A stretch of DNA of 64,000 nt from NCBI RefSeq assembly GCF_000735435.1, contig NZ_JMPP01000014.1, forward strand, positions 310,001-374,000. The letters run 5' to 3'. A program made the translations under genes and the position numbers. Shown piece by piece: positions 27,074-36,926 of the stretch (its first letter is position 1; the number at the start of each line of letters is the position of its first letter). The stretch comes from Klebsiella planticola ATCC 33531. GTDB lineage: Bacteria; Pseudomonadota; Gammaproteobacteria; Enterobacterales; Enterobacteriaceae. The notes below the pieces were generated by a model that did not search any database, had not been told where the DNA came from, and saw nothing but the letters and a program-made list of their open reading frames with translations.

Positions 27074-28573
27074 TTAGATAAGCTTGAGGGCTATCCAGTA
27101 CAGTCCGCCTGACAACAGAATCGCTGCCGGCAAGGTCAGCACCCACGCCATCAGAATACTGGTGACGGTCTTTCTCTGCAGGCCGCCGCCATCGACGAGC
27201 ATCGTCCCCGCTACGGAGGAGGAGAGCACGTGGGTGGTGGAAACCGGCATACCGGTGTAACTCGCCAGACCAATCGAAACCGCAGCGGTCATCTGGGCTG
27301 ACATACCTTGCGCGTAGGTCATACCTTTCTTACCGATCTTCTCGCCGATAGTGGTCGCCACGCGACGCCAGCCGATCATGGTGCCGATACCCAGCGCCAG
27401 CGCCACGGCCATAATGATCCAGATTGGCGCGTACTCGATGGTGCTCAGCATATCGGTTTTCAGTTTCTTCAGCAGGCGCTGATCGTCAGCATTCACTTCC
27501 GGCAACTTCGCGACTTTATCGGTCGTGTCGGAAATGCACAGCATGATGCGACGCAGCTGACTACGCTGATCAATGGAGAGCGAGTCATAGCTTTCAATAC
27601 CGGTCAGCGCCGTCTTCACGCGATTCAGTGCGTTGATGGTATTCGCCGGATGGCAATGGAACTCGCCGCCGCTGGCGGCCGTCCCGGCCTCCGGAGACGG
27701 AATCAGCTGATCAACGCCGGTGGCCTTTTTCAACAGCTCAGGGCGCTGTTCGAAGAAGGTTTCCACGTTGTTCACCGCATCGCGGGTCCGGGTTATCTCA
27801 TAGCCGGAGGCATTCATGTTAACCACGAAACCTGCCGGCGCCACACCGATCAGCACCAGCATGACCAGACCAATGCCTTTCTGGCCGTCGTTCGCACCGT
27901 GTGAGAACGATACGCCAATGGCGGACAGAATCAGAGCAATACGGGTCCAGAATGGCGGCTTTTTCTTACCGTCTTTCTTTTCACGTTCTGCAGGCGTCAG
28001 GTGAATACGGGCACGTTTTTTGGTACCGCTCCAGTAACGACGCAAAATGAAAATCAGGCCGCCAGCAACCACCAGACCGACAATCGGTGAGATGATAAGT
28101 GAGCCAAAAATACCGATGACTTTCGGGATATTCAACGCATCGACCACGGACGTGCCGGTCATCAGCGCATTGGTTAAACCAATACCGATGATAGCGCCGA
28201 TCAACGTGTGCGAACTGGAGGCCGGGAGGCCAAAATACCAGGTACCGAGGTTCCAGATAATCGCTGCCAGCAGCATAGAAAACACCATGGCGAGGCCATG
28301 TGCGGAACCCATGTTAAGCAGCAGGTCGGTCGGCAGCATATGCACGATGGCATAAGCGACGCTGAGACCACCCAACAGAACGCCGAAGAAGTTGAAGAGG
28401 GCCGCCATCGCAACAGCAAGTTGTGACCGCATTGCGCGTGTGTAAATCACAGTAGCAACAGCGTTTGCGGTATCATGAAAACCGTTAATCGCTTCGTAAA
28501 ACAGCACGAAAGCTAAAGCAAGCAATAGTAATAGCCCGGTATGTAAATCCAGACCGGCAAATAAATGTAGCAT
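27074..28573 (-). CDS. pitA: Low-affinity inorganic phosphate transporter PitA
   Basis: A 499-residue inner-membrane carrier that moves metal-phosphate complexes with protons (PiT family). The two inverted PiT signatures are seen: [16 protein letters not shown] near the N terminus and [14 protein letters not shown] in the middle. A long hydrophilic cytoplasmic loop (about residues 250-390) is typical. The length matches E. coli PitA, and the neighbours uspB and yhiN agree. Confidence 0.97.
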   Translation of the reverse strand: MLHLFAGLDLHTGLLLLLALAFVLFYEAINGFHDTANAVATVIYTRAMRSQLAVAMAALFNFFGVLLGGLSVAYAIVHMLPTDLLLNMGSAHGLAMVFSMLLAAIIWNLGTWYFGLPASSSHTLIGAIIGIGLTNALMTGTSVVDALNIPKVIGIFGSLIISPIVGLVVAGGLIFILRRYWSGTKKRARIHLTPAEREKKDGKKKPPFWTRIALILSAIGVSFSHGANDGQKGIGLVMLVLIGVAPAGFVVNMNASGYEITRTRDAVNNVETFFEQRPELLKKATGVDQLIPSPEAGTAASGGEFHCHPANTINALNRVKTALTGIESYDSLSIDQRSQLRRIMLCISDTTDKVAKLPEVNADDQRLLKKLKTDMLSTIEYAPIWIIMAVALALGIGTMIGWRRVATTIGEKIGKKGMTYAQGMSAQMTAAVSIGLASYTGMPVSTTHVLSSSVAGTMLVDGGGLQRKTVTSILMAWVLTLPAAILLSGGLYWIALKLI

Positions 28574-28803
28574 AGGACGTTACGCCATTTTGAGGACATG
28601 AACGCGGCGCATTATCAGTGACTTTAGCGGCGCGGGCAAAGTGAAATATAGACTTTTTTTGATTTTCTTCCTGTCTGGATTTTACCTGCTTGAGAGTAAT
28701 CCTATATCTTTCAATGATGTACATGAATACATCGATTTTCGTGCTGGTGCGACCAGCGTGAAAAATTTACAATTCCCGACAATCGGGATATGAGGAAAGT
28801 TGC

Positions 28804-29997
28804 GTGGAAAGGTTTGATGCCATTGTAATTGGCGCCGGAGCGGCGGGAATGTTTTGTGCAGCGCAGGCGGGCCAGGCGGGGCTGCGCGTGCTGTTGCTGG
28901 ATAATGGCAAAAAGCCAGGCCGTAAAATCCTGATGTCCGGCGGCGGCCGCTGCAACTTTACCAATATGTATATTGAGCCGGCAGCGTATCTCAGCCTGAA
29001 CCCGCATTTTTGCAAATCTGCGCTGGCGCGTTATAGCCAATGGGATTTTATCGAACTGGTGGGCAAACACGGCATTGCCTGGCATGAGAAGACCCTCGGC
29101 CAGCTGTTTTGTGATGATTCTGCTGAGCAAATCGTCAACCTGCTGCTGGCGGAATGTGAAAAGGGCGGCGTGCAAATTCGCCTGCGTAGCGAAATTATCA
29201 GCGTCGAACGCGATGATGAAGGCTACAGACTGCAACTTAATGGCGACGAGGTGGCGGCGAAAAAACTGGTGGTCGCCTCCGGCGGCCTGTCGATGCCCGG
29301 GCTGGGGGCGTCGCCGTTTGGCTATAAACTTGCCGAGCAGTTTGGTCTCAAGGTGCTGCCGACCCGTGCGGGCCTGGTGCCCTTTACGCTGCATAAACCG
29401 CTGCTTGAGCAGTTGCAGGTGCTCTCGGGCGTTTCGGTGCCATCAACCATTACCGCACAGGACGGCACGCTGTTCCGCGAGAATCTGCTGTTTACCCATC
29501 GCGGGCTCTCCGGGCCGGCGGTGCTGCAGATTTCCAGCTACTGGCAGCCGGGCGAGTTTGTCACCATCAACCTGCTGCCTGATTGCCATCTTGATGAGTT
29601 CCTTAACGAGCAGCGTAGCGAACATCCGAATCAAAGCCTGAAAAACACCCTCGCCATGCAGCTGCCGAAGCGGCTGGTGGAGTGCCTGCAGCAGCTGGGA
29701 CAAATTCCGGACGTCACGCTAAAACAGCTCAATGTGCGTGAGCAGGAAATGCTGGTGGAGACGCTGACCGCCTGGCGCGTGCAGCCCAACGGCACCGAAG
29801 GCTACCGTACGGCGGAGGTGACCCTCGGCGGCGTCGATACGCACGAACTGTCGTCGCGGACCATGGAAGCTCGCAAGGTGCCGGGGCTCTATTTTATCGG
29901 TGAAGTGATGGATGTGACCGGCTGGCTGGGGGGGTACAACTTCCAGTGGGCATGGTCTTCCGCCTGGGCCTGCGCCCAGGCGCTGGTCGAAGCGTAA
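28804..29997 (+). CDS. yhiN: NAD(P)/FAD-dependent oxidoreductase YhiN (HI0933/BaiN family)
   Basis: A 397-residue flavoprotein of the HI0933 family. The N-terminal dinucleotide-binding motif VIGAGAAGMFCAAQAG, the conserved KPGRKILMSGGGRCNFTN block and the C-terminal VTGWLGGYNFQWAWSSA are diagnostic. The physiological reaction is not established. The start is a GTG with GGAAAG upstream. It diverges from pitA and converges with the mgtE-like gene through a shared terminator at 30002. Confidence 0.92.
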   Translation: MERFDAIVIGAGAAGMFCAAQAGQAGLRVLLLDNGKKPGRKILMSGGGRCNFTNMYIEPAAYLSLNPHFCKSALARYSQWDFIELVGKHGIAWHEKTLGQLFCDDSAEQIVNLLLAECEKGGVQIRLRSEIISVERDDEGYRLQLNGDEVAAKKLVVASGGLSMPGLGASPFGYKLAEQFGLKVLPTRAGLVPFTLHKPLLEQLQVLSGVSVPSTITAQDGTLFRENLLFTHRGLSGPAVLQISSYWQPGEFVTINLLPDCHLDEFLNEQRSEHPNQSLKNTLAMQLPKRLVECLQQLGQIPDVTLKQLNVREQEMLVETLTAWRVQPNGTEGYRTAEVTLGGVDTHELSSRTMEARKVPGLYFIGEVMDVTGWLGGYNFQWAWSSAWACAQALVEA

Positions 29998-30001
29998 GAC
30001 A

Positions 30002-30032
30002 GGGGCAGCCTCCTGTTACGGGAAGCTGCCCC
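30002..30032. terminator. Convergent terminator between yhiN and the mgtE-like gene
   Basis: Eight-base stem GGGGCAGC/GCTGCCCC with a 15-base interior that adds a small stem, five bases after yhiN and followed by CGGTTTAT. It lies seven bases from the stop of the minus-strand gene. Confidence 0.7.
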
Positions 30033-30039
30033 CGGTTTA

Positions 30040-31053
30040 TCAGCTCAGACCAAGAAAGTGCTGGGCGATTTTGAAGTAGATAATCAGCCCGGTGCCATCA
30101 ATCAGCGTGGCGATAAACGGCGCGGAGACGACCGCCGGGTCGATGCCCACGCGCTTAAGCGTCAGAGGGATCACTGACGATACCACCGCGCTCCACAGCG
30201 TAATACATACCAGCGTCAGGCTGACAATCAGGGTGATCTCCATGCCAATGCCCATCATCCAGGCGCGCAGGCAGCCCGCCAGACCGAGAGTGATGGCAAT
30301 CAGCAGCGACGTCGTCATCTCTTTACGAATCACCCGGCCCATATCGCGCAGGCGGACTTCCCCGAGCGCCATGGAACGGACCAGCGTGGAGGTGATCTGC
30401 GTACCGCTGTTACCGCCGGTACCGATCAGCAGCGGAATAAAGAAGGCCAGCGCAATGGCCGATTCCAGCGCCTCTTCAAAATGTTGAATGACGCTGCTGG
30501 TGTAGGCTTCCGCGACGAACAGCAGCAATAACCACACCGAACGTTTTTTCCACAGCGTCCACGGGCTGATCTCCAGATAGGGCTTATCCAGCGGGAGCGT
30601 TGCGCCCTGGCGATGCACATCTTCGGTGACGTCGTCTTCCAGCAGATGGGCAATCTCTTTCTCCATCAGGCAGCCGACCAGTTCGCCTTTTTCAACCACC
30701 GGCACCAGGTCGAGTCCGCGCTCGCTCAGTTCGGCGACCACCTCCTGACGCTCATCATCGGGCTTCACGCGAAACAGGCAGCTGTCCATCAGATAGCGAA
30801 TGGATTGCGCCGTATCGCTCTCCTGAAGCAGCTTTTTAATCGATAAACTGCCGCGCAGCTTCTTTCCGGCCACCACAAAGACCTGGCCTGGAATATCATC
30901 GCTGGTGAGCTGCGAGACAAAGAGCTCCCGCGCTTCATAGACGCTGAGGTGCTCGGGCAGAGTGATAAAATCGGTACGCATGTACTGGGCGATCGCATCG
31001 CCGTCGAAGGCGGAAGTGGCCAGATGCGCGGCGCAGTGTTGCATTGAAGACAT
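30040..31053 (-). CDS. Magnesium transporter of the MgtE family, without the N domain
   Basis: A 337-residue MgtE-type Mg2+ channel. Two CBS domains occupy about residues 25-80 (MRTDFITLPEHLSVYEA) and 88-145, followed by five transmembrane helices from about residue 168. The pore motif TGGNSGTQ and the pore aspartate in IATLIDGTGLIIY are conserved. Full-length MgtE proteins have about 450 residues with a superhelical N domain before the CBS pair; that domain is missing. An M-box riboswitch precedes it, which supports Mg2+ control. The start at 31053 has AGGG nine bases upstream; ATG 31044 is an alternative. Confidence 0.9.
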   Translation of the reverse strand: MSSMQHCAAHLATSAFDGDAIAQYMRTDFITLPEHLSVYEARELFVSQLTSDDIPGQVFVVAGKKLRGSLSIKKLLQESDTAQSIRYLMDSCLFRVKPDDERQEVVAELSERGLDLVPVVEKGELVGCLMEKEIAHLLEDDVTEDVHRQGATLPLDKPYLEISPWTLWKKRSVWLLLLFVAEAYTSSVIQHFEEALESAIALAFFIPLLIGTGGNSGTQITSTLVRSMALGEVRLRDMGRVIRKEMTTSLLIAITLGLAGCLRAWMMGIGMEITLIVSLTLVCITLWSAVVSSVIPLTLKRVGIDPAVVSAPFIATLIDGTGLIIYFKIAQHFLGLS

Positions 31054-31062
31054 GGTGTAATT

Positions 31063-31086
31063 CCCTATAAAAAATCACTCATAGGG
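31063..31086 (-). promoter_or_regulatory. Predicted ribosome-site-sequestering hairpin in the mgtE leader
   Basis: On the minus strand CCCTAT (31086-31081) pairs perfectly with ATAGGG (31068-31063), which contains the ribosome site for the gene at 31053. CCCTAT can instead pair with GTAGGG (31122-31117), part of the closing helix of the M-box aptamer. This gives two mutually exclusive folds. Confidence 0.55.
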
Positions 31087-31114
31087 GCGAACAAGACAGG
31101 ATGAGCACAGGCAG

Positions 31115-31288
31115 ATCCCTACGTCCTGGTTTTAGCACTGCACAACGTATCTGTCCGGCATGAATGCCGTCAGAAGTTACCTTGGCAACACCTTGATTCG
31201 ATGGATGCCTGTATTTCCCTGAGTGGTCTCTCTCGATACCAGCAGGGCGGTAACTTGTATTTGTGCAGGAGCCTCGCCATAACGAGAT
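31115..31288 (-). ncRNA. M-box (ykoK leader) magnesium riboswitch
   Basis: The minus-strand leader has the M-box landmarks in order: GTTATGGCGAGGCTCCTG near the 5' end, ACCGCCCTG, a mid-region with GGCATTCATGCCGG, and CAGTGCTAAA (31140-31131) at the 3' side. ATCTCGTTATGG (5' end) pairs with CCAGGACGTAGGGAT (3' end) to form the closing helix. M-boxes sense Mg2+ in front of mgtE-like genes in other bacteria, and the gene downstream is such a transporter. Boundaries are set by the closing helix. Confidence 0.85.
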
Positions 31289-31304
31289 CGTTAAATGAGC
31301 GGCC

Positions 31305-31310
31305 ATTATA
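31305..31310 (-). promoter_or_regulatory. Candidate -10 element of the M-box/mgtE transcript
   Basis: Perfect TATAAT on the minus strand, which would start transcription near 31298, about ten bases before the M-box aptamer. The -35 region is weak (TTTCAC with a 16-base spacer). Confidence 0.55.
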
Positions 31311-31343
31311 GGCAGGTAGAAAAGTGGTGAAAGCATATAATTT

Positions 31344-31374
31344 ACGTGGTTTATCAACTGTTGATAAACCACGT
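31344..31374. repeat. Perfect 31-base palindrome between nikR and the mgtE leader
   Basis: Fifteen-base perfect arms ACGTGGTTTATCAAC/GTTGATAAACCACGT around a single T. It is 59 bases past the nikR stop and upstream of the mgtE promoter. It lacks a T-run on either strand, so it is not a standard terminator; it could be a protein-binding site or a 3'-end structure of the nik transcript. Confidence 0.75.
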
Positions 31375-31432
31375 TAAATTGGTCGGTTTTCAGGGCGATA
31401 CGTCGAATTGCGTTTCCGCCATCATCGGCGGG

Positions 31433-31849
31433 TCAGTCGTGCGGACCCTCGTCTTGCGCGGTTAAGCAGTGCAGATGCCCGTGACGTACGCCGCGCTGGG
31501 CAATCACCTCATCGGCAAAATGCCGCACCTCGCCCATTTCACCTTTAAGGACGGCAATCTCCAGACAGTCGTCATGGCTGATATGTACATGCAGCGTCGC
31601 AACGGACAGGTCATGATGGTGATGCTGCGTGGCGATCAGTCGGCTTGCCAGCTCGCGCTTTTCATGTTCATAGACATAGGAAAGCACCGCGTAACCGCGC
31701 TGTTCGGGCCGCTGCGCATGCTCATGCATCAACGAATTGCGCAAGATATCGCGCACCGCCTCCGAACGGTTGTGATAGCCGCGCTGGGCGCTCAGCGCGT
31801 CCAGGGTCGCCAGAAGATCGTCATCAAGAGTCAGGGTTACGCGCTGCAT
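31433..31849 (-). CDS. nikR: Nickel-responsive transcriptional regulator NikR
   Basis: A 138-residue repressor of nickel uptake. The N-terminal ribbon-helix-helix ([19 protein letters not shown]) binds DNA and the ACT-like C-terminal domain binds nickel. All four high-affinity ligands are at the E. coli numbering: His76, His87, His89 and Cys95. It is the last gene of the operon and overlaps nikE by 13 bases. Its operator is visible upstream of nikA at 36757. Confidence 0.97.
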   Translation of the reverse strand: MQRVTLTLDDDLLATLDALSAQRGYHNRSEAVRDILRNSLMHEHAQRPEQRGYAVLSYVYEHEKRELASRLIATQHHHHDLSVATLHVHISHDDCLEIAVLKGEMGEVRHFADEVIAQRGVRHGHLHCLTAQDEGPHD

Positions 31850-32628
31850 GGTCGTTTCTCTATGGCAAGGGAAGGTGGAAAAGCAGGGAGGACCGCACGT
31901 TGAAGTGTCCGTCCTGCCATTGACTGAAGGCGCAGCGGCGTGTTGACCGCCGTGGTCTCAAGAATCTGCCCGCTTTCCATCACCATCACCCGCTGACAAA
32001 AGCGCTCTACCAGCCGCAGATCGTGGGTGATAAACAGGCAGGCGGTAGAAAACTGTACCTGCAGACGCTTCAGCAGCGCAACGATCTCCGCCTGCAAAAC
32101 GAGGTCAAGATTCGAGACGGCCTCATCGAGGATCAGTAAGGGGGGACGCACAACCAGCGCCCGCGCCAGGCAGACCCGCTGCAGCTGCCCGCCGCTGAGC
32201 TGGTGCGGGCGTTTGTCGAGCAGGTGTGGAGAAAGGTCCACCGCCTGCATCATCGCTTCGACCCGCGCCTGGCGCTCATCGCGCGCGAAGCGAAACAGAT
32301 GGCGCAGCGGCTCGCTGATGATCTCATTCACCGTTTTTCGCGGGTTCACCGCGCTTTGAGCATCCTGGAAAACCAGCTGGATATCACGACGAAACGCCCG
32401 TTGCGCGTCGCCTTTTAGCGTATGAATCGGCGTCCCGCGCCAGGTTATCTCGCCGTGATCCGGTGTCTCAAGGCCGACCAGCATCCGCGCCAGGGTGCTT
32501 TTACCGCAGCCGCTGCGTCCAAGCAGCGCCACCGTTTCACCCGCCTGGACGCTCAGGCTGACGTCGCGCAGCACGCCCGGATGGTGCGGGTAATCGTGGC
32601 TGACGTCGGTAACATTCAGTAGGTTCAT
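31837..32628 (-). CDS. nikE: Nickel import ATP-binding protein NikE
   Basis: A 263-residue ABC ATPase of the oligopeptide/nickel importer family. The Walker A motif [11 protein letters not shown], the signature LSGGQLQRV and Walker [13 protein letters not shown] are complete. It partners with NikD under the NikBC permease. ATG at 32628 overlaps the nikD stop by ATGA; the longer frame to 32724 is not used. Confidence 0.96.
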   Translation of the reverse strand: MNLLNVTDVSHDYPHHPGVLRDVSLSVQAGETVALLGRSGCGKSTLARMLVGLETPDHGEITWRGTPIHTLKGDAQRAFRRDIQLVFQDAQSAVNPRKTVNEIISEPLRHLFRFARDERQARVEAMMQAVDLSPHLLDKRPHQLSGGQLQRVCLARALVVRPPLLILDEAVSNLDLVLQAEIVALLKRLQVQFSTACLFITHDLRLVERFCQRVMVMESGQILETTAVNTPLRLQSMAGRTLQRAVLPAFPPSLAIEKRPCSA

Positions 32629-33389
32629 CCTGCAAACTCCATTCCGTACAGCGCCAGGTGCGCCGCCAGCAGCCGTTGACTCACCGGATGCCGGGGAGCG
32701 CTGAACAGGGTATTGACGTCGCAATGCTCGACGATGCGCCCGCGGTCCATCACCGCGACCTCGTGCGCCAGCCGCGCCACCACGCCCATGTCGTGAGTCA
32801 CCAGCAGCAGTCCCTGGCCGCGGCTGGAGACAATCTCTTCCAGCAGATCCAGAATGCGCCCCTGCGCCACGGCATCGAGGTCGGTGGTGGGTTCATCGGC
32901 GAAGATAAAGGGGGCTTTACTCAGCAGGGCGAGAGCGATCATCATTCGCTGCAACATCCCGCCGCTCATCTCGAAGGGATAGCGTTTCAGCAGCTGAGAC
33001 GGGTTTTCCAGACCGACGGCGGTCATGGCGGCAATAAGCGCCGCATCATCCGCAGGCTGGCCGGTGGCGCGGCAGGTTTCCCGCGCGTGAGTCGCCATCG
33101 TATACAGCGGATTAAAGGCGCTGCGCGGATTCTGCATAATGGTGGCAATGGTACCGCCCCGTAGCTGTTCGCCGTGCACCGGAATGCCGTCCAGCAGCAG
33201 ACGCCCGGCGGTTTGCCGGACGCCGGGGGGCAGAACGCCAAGCGCGGCGGCACAGGTCAGCGATTTTCCGCAACCGCTGCTGCCCAGCAGGGCCAGCACC
33301 TGCCCGCGACGCAGGGTCAGCGACAGCTCCGTCACCAGCGGGCGGCCGGCGCGCAGGGTAAAGTGTTCTAACTGGATCTTTTGCGGCAT
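32625..33389 (-). CDS. nikD: Nickel import ATP-binding protein NikD
   Basis: A 254-residue ABC ATPase with Walker [13 protein letters not shown], the signature MSGGMLQRM and Walker [13 protein letters not shown]. It energises nickel import with NikE. The start overlaps the nikC stop by one base, as usual in this tightly packed operon. Confidence 0.96.
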   Translation of the reverse strand: MPQKIQLEHFTLRAGRPLVTELSLTLRRGQVLALLGSSGCGKSLTCAAALGVLPPGVRQTAGRLLLDGIPVHGEQLRGGTIATIMQNPRSAFNPLYTMATHARETCRATGQPADDAALIAAMTAVGLENPSQLLKRYPFEMSGGMLQRMMIALALLSKAPFIFADEPTTDLDAVAQGRILDLLEEIVSSRGQGLLLVTHDMGVVARLAHEVAVMDRGRIVEHCDVNTLFSAPRHPVSQRLLAAHLALYGMEFAG

Positions 33390-34222
33390 CAGTGGCTGTG
33401 CTCCGCGATCAGGTGAGGATCGAGACGATCGCGTAGCGCGTCGCCCACCAGGTTAAAGGCCATCACGCTGATAAACAGCGCCAGGCCGGGCCACAGCATC
33501 TGTAGCGGCTGGGTCCAGATAAACTGCCGCGCATCGTTAATCATTACCCCCCATTCCGCCGTGGGTGCGCTGACGCCAAGGCCGAGGAACGACATCCCGG
33601 CGACGTGCAGCATCATATGACCGATATCGAGGGTAGCGAGGACCAGCAGCGACGGCACCACCGCGCCGGCCAGGTGATCGAGGAAAAGCCGCCAGCGATT
33701 TGCGCCGCTCAGCCGCGCGGCGAGAATAAACTCGCGCTGGCGCAGGGACACCACCAGGCTACGAACCATGCGCGCGTACCACGCCCAGTGCGACAGGGCG
33801 ATGGCGATAATCACGTTGCTCAACCCGGTCCCCAGCACGCCGACCATAAAGAACGACAGAATGGAGGTAGGAAAGGTCATAAACATATCGGCCACCCGCA
33901 TGGTGAGCTGATCGACGCGCCCGCCCATCAAGCCGGCACAGCCGCCAATGAGGAGCCCCAGCGCCAGAACCAGCAGTAAACAGGCCATCACCGCCCCCAG
34001 CGACACCCGGGTCGCCGCCAGCAGACGGGAGAAAATATCGCGGCCAAGATGGTCGGTTCCCAGCCAGTGCTGGCCGTCTGGCGACAGCAGACGGGAAGGT
34101 AAATCAATGGCCTGCGGATCATACGGTAGCCACCACTGGCTGGTGAGCGCCACCAGCGTCAGCAGGACGATGATGACCAGCGCCGCGCGCACCGAACCGC
34201 GCGCTGAGAAGAAAAAGCTCAT
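33389..34222 (-). CDS. nikC: Nickel ABC transporter permease NikC
   Basis: A 277-residue inner-membrane permease of the DppC/OppC type with about six transmembrane segments and the EAA-like loop ([19 protein letters not shown]) that contacts the ATPases. The N-terminal block [16 protein letters not shown] is characteristic. It overlaps nikB by ATGA. Confidence 0.96.
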   Translation of the reverse strand: MSFFFSARGSVRAALVIIVLLTLVALTSQWWLPYDPQAIDLPSRLLSPDGQHWLGTDHLGRDIFSRLLAATRVSLGAVMACLLLVLALGLLIGGCAGLMGGRVDQLTMRVADMFMTFPTSILSFFMVGVLGTGLSNVIIAIALSHWAWYARMVRSLVVSLRQREFILAARLSGANRWRLFLDHLAGAVVPSLLVLATLDIGHMMLHVAGMSFLGLGVSAPTAEWGVMINDARQFIWTQPLQMLWPGLALFISVMAFNLVGDALRDRLDPHLIAEHSH

Positions 34223-35163
34223 GAGCGCGCTCCTTCATGACGACGAATGCGCGGGTCCAGCGCGGCATTTACCAGATCGACCGCCAGATTACACAGGGCG
34301 AATACCACCACCATGATAAGCGTAAAGCATTGAATAACCGGATAATCACGGTTAAAAATGGCCGAAACGGCATAGCGCCCGATGCCCGGCCAGGCAAAGA
34401 TATTTTCGATGATCATCGTCCCGCCGATCAGTTCGCCAATGTGCATTCCCACGGCGGTAATCATCGGTAGCGAGGCGTTGCGTAGAATGTGGCGACGTTC
34501 GATTTGCCTGGCATTCAGGCCGCGCAGGCGAGCCCAGGTGACATGGCGCTGTCCGGCGACTTCCAGCATGCTGGCGCGCAGGAGGCGGGCGTTAATCGCC
34601 AGCGACATAAACGCAATCGACACGGCCGGCAGGATGATATGCTGCCAGCCGCCGTAGCCCAGAGCCGGCAGCCACTGTAAATAGACCGAGAAGAAGAGCA
34701 CCAGTAAAAAGGCGAGCCAGAAGTTTGGCATCGACACGCCGAGAAAGGCGATGATCCGCACGATGAAATCCGGCAAATTCTCGCGGTGACGCGCGGCCCA
34801 GATGCCCAGCGGTACCGAGGTCAGCAGGATCAGCACCAGCGCCGCGCCCGCCAGCTGCAGCGTGGCGGGCAGGAAGCGCAGCACATCGTCAAGCACCGGG
34901 CGCTGGGTGGCAAATGATACGCCAAAATCGAGATGCAGCGCCCGCCACAGCCAGCGGCCGTACTGGACGACGAGCGGTTGATCCAACCCGAGCATCGCCC
35001 GCGTAGAGGCCACCATATCCGGCGTGGGCGGCAGGTTTGAAAGCCGCAGATAGTCGAGCGCCGGGTCACCGGTGCCGAGGCGCAGCATCAGGAAGATAAT
35101 CACCGAGGCGGCAAAAATCATCGGAATCAGCAGCAGAATGCGGCGCAGCAGATAACGTTGCAT
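34219..35163 (-). CDS. nikB: Nickel ABC transporter permease NikB
   Basis: A 314-residue inner-membrane permease of the DppB/OppB type with six transmembrane segments; [17 protein letters not shown] starts the first. The EAA-like loop ([20 protein letters not shown]) is present. It forms the channel with NikC. Its start shares one base with the nikA stop. Confidence 0.96.
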   Translation of the reverse strand: MQRYLLRRILLLIPMIFAASVIIFLMLRLGTGDPALDYLRLSNLPPTPDMVASTRAMLGLDQPLVVQYGRWLWRALHLDFGVSFATQRPVLDDVLRFLPATLQLAGAALVLILLTSVPLGIWAARHRENLPDFIVRIIAFLGVSMPNFWLAFLLVLFFSVYLQWLPALGYGGWQHIILPAVSIAFMSLAINARLLRASMLEVAGQRHVTWARLRGLNARQIERRHILRNASLPMITAVGMHIGELIGGTMIIENIFAWPGIGRYAVSAIFNRDYPVIQCFTLIMVVVFALCNLAVDLVNAALDPRIRRHEGARS

Positions 35164-36731
35164 CAGGGATTCACCGGCTGGATCTGTTCGAACGGAATTT
35201 CAGCGGTAACCGGTGCGTAAGGAATCGCTCCCAGCTCGGGTTTCGCCACCACCATCATTGAGATATAGCTGACGGGCAGATAGACCGCGTCATTGTGCAG
35301 ACGAGTCAGAATATCGCGATACAGCGCCTGACGTTGCGCATCGTTGCTGGTGGTCAGAACCTGACCAATCTCTTTATCAATCAGTGATTTGTCCGCTAGC
35401 CCTTGCTGCGCCTGGTAATCAGCGTGCGAGGGGACGCGCATTGAGCTCATAAAAGCATGCGGGTCATACGGCGCGCCCCAGGTACGGTTAAAGATCATGC
35501 CAAAGCGGCCGTCGCGCTGGCGGGCGTAAATGCTGCTCTCCTCTTCACCGACCAGCGCCACATCCACCCCGACCTGGCGCATATCCGCCTGGATTATCTC
35601 CGCCATCGACTTACTCAGGGCATCGGTACCGATAAACGACAGTTCTATGTGCAGCGGCTGGCCGTTCTTCTCGCGAATCGCTTTGCCCGCGGGCCGGATC
35701 CAACCGGCGTTCTCCAGCAGGGCGTTGGCCTGCTGCGGGTCGTAGTGGCGCGGTTTCAGACCAATGTTGGCGTATGGCACGGAAGGGGCGAAAAGCGTGT
35801 CGGCCACCTGCTGCGTACCGTACAGCGCATTGTCGATCAGCGATTTTTTGTTCACCGCATAATTCAGCGCTTCACGCACCGCCAGTTCATTGGTGGGGGC
35901 TCTGGCGGAGTTAAGCGCCAGCATCACCGTTTCCACAGGTTGAGAGAGCTGGGTACGCCAGGCCGGGTTATGGCTGAAACGGGCGAAGGTATCCAGCGGC
36001 AGCAGGCCCTCGTTACCGTAAAGCAGATCGATATCGCCGGTTTCAAAGGCCACGGCGCGGGTCATCGGATCCGGAATCACTTTCACGGTCACCTGGCGGA
36101 TCGCCGGTTTGTCACCCCAGTAGCGGTCGTTACGTACCAGCACATCATACTGGTTGAGTTTCGAAGTTTTCAGTACCCAGGGGCCGGTACCGATGGGCGC
36201 TTTGATACCGTGTTGCGTTCCCCCTTCCACAAACTGCGAAGGGGCGATAAAACGGAACGGGCGCGGCAGAGCCAGCTCCTGCAAGAAAGGGTAGTAGGCG
36301 CTTTTGAGCGTAATCTGCAGCTGCGTATCGCCGAGCGCCCGCACGTCGGTAATCTGATTGGTGAGCTCCAGCCAGGCATGGCGCTGCCGGTTAGCCAGCA
36401 CCGCCTGGAAGTTGGCGACCGCAGCCTGCGCATTGAACGGCTCGCCGTTAGAAAACTGCACGTCGTTACGCAGGGTAAAGAGCCACACTTTCCCGTCCGC
36501 AGAGTGGCTCCAGCGGGTGGCCAGCCACGGCTTTACCGCACCATCCGCCTGGTACTTGACCAGCGGCTCATACACCATGCTTTGGGCAAACATTTGGTTG
36601 GGGGTATACAGATGCGGATTCAGCGGACCCACGTTCACCGGCCAGGCGGTGGTGATGTCGTAGGAAGCGGCGGCGGTCAGCAGAGGTGCGCAGGCGAGGA
36701 GCGCCAGCAGCGTGGTGCGGAAAATAGACAA
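35163..36731 (-). CDS. nikA: Nickel ABC transporter substrate-binding protein NikA
   Basis: A 522-residue periplasmic nickel-binding protein (SBP family 5) that delivers Ni-histidine-type chelates to NikBC. A signal peptide ([21 protein letters not shown]) precedes the mature [16 protein letters not shown]. The histidine that binds the nickel chelate in E. coli NikA is conserved in YDPHAF. The start codon is TTG, not ATG; no upstream ATG is in frame. It heads the nikABCDER operon behind the NikR operator. Confidence 0.96.
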   Translation of the reverse strand: MSIFRTTLLALLACAPLLTAAASYDITTAWPVNVGPLNPHLYTPNQMFAQSMVYEPLVKYQADGAVKPWLATRWSHSADGKVWLFTLRNDVQFSNGEPFNAQAAVANFQAVLANRQRHAWLELTNQITDVRALGDTQLQITLKSAYYPFLQELALPRPFRFIAPSQFVEGGTQHGIKAPIGTGPWVLKTSKLNQYDVLVRNDRYWGDKPAIRQVTVKVIPDPMTRAVAFETGDIDLLYGNEGLLPLDTFARFSHNPAWRTQLSQPVETVMLALNSARAPTNELAVREALNYAVNKKSLIDNALYGTQQVADTLFAPSVPYANIGLKPRHYDPQQANALLENAGWIRPAGKAIREKNGQPLHIELSFIGTDALSKSMAEIIQADMRQVGVDVALVGEEESSIYARQRDGRFGMIFNRTWGAPYDPHAFMSSMRVPSHADYQAQQGLADKSLIDKEIGQVLTTSNDAQRQALYRDILTRLHNDAVYLPVSYISMMVVAKPELGAIPYAPVTAEIPFEQIQPVNP

Positions 36732-36756
36732 GGTCTTTATCTCAACAGGAAGGAAA

Positions 36757-36784
36757 GTATGATGATTTTAATAATTCATCATAC
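36757..36784. promoter_or_regulatory. NikR operator
   Basis: GTATGA-N16-TCATAC, exactly the E. coli NikR recognition sequence with its 16-base spacing, 26 bases upstream of the nikA start. Nickel-bound NikR would repress the operon here. A TTGAT half-site at 36801-36805 (minus strand) could belong to an FNR site but its second half is poor. Confidence 0.93.
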
Positions 36785-36926
36785 TTCAGGCCTAACCTGG
36801 ATCAATGTCAGGACAGAAAGTATAAGAATTTCATATACACACTTCATCATTCAGATTGTCTGCAGGTTAGCCAGGTCGAGACAACGTGAAGGATGAGTGG
36901 CCCGTAGGCCCGCGCAAGCGGGCGAT

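Noticed and set aside
36801-36805. FNR site upstream of nikA
   Set aside because: Only one half (TTGAT on the minus strand) is good; the other half does not match ATCAA.
35457-36896. 479-codon open frame on the plus strand opposite nikA
   Set aside because: It lies fully antisense to nikA, has no recognisable domain and an arginine/histidine-rich composition typical of the reverse frame of a GC-rich gene.
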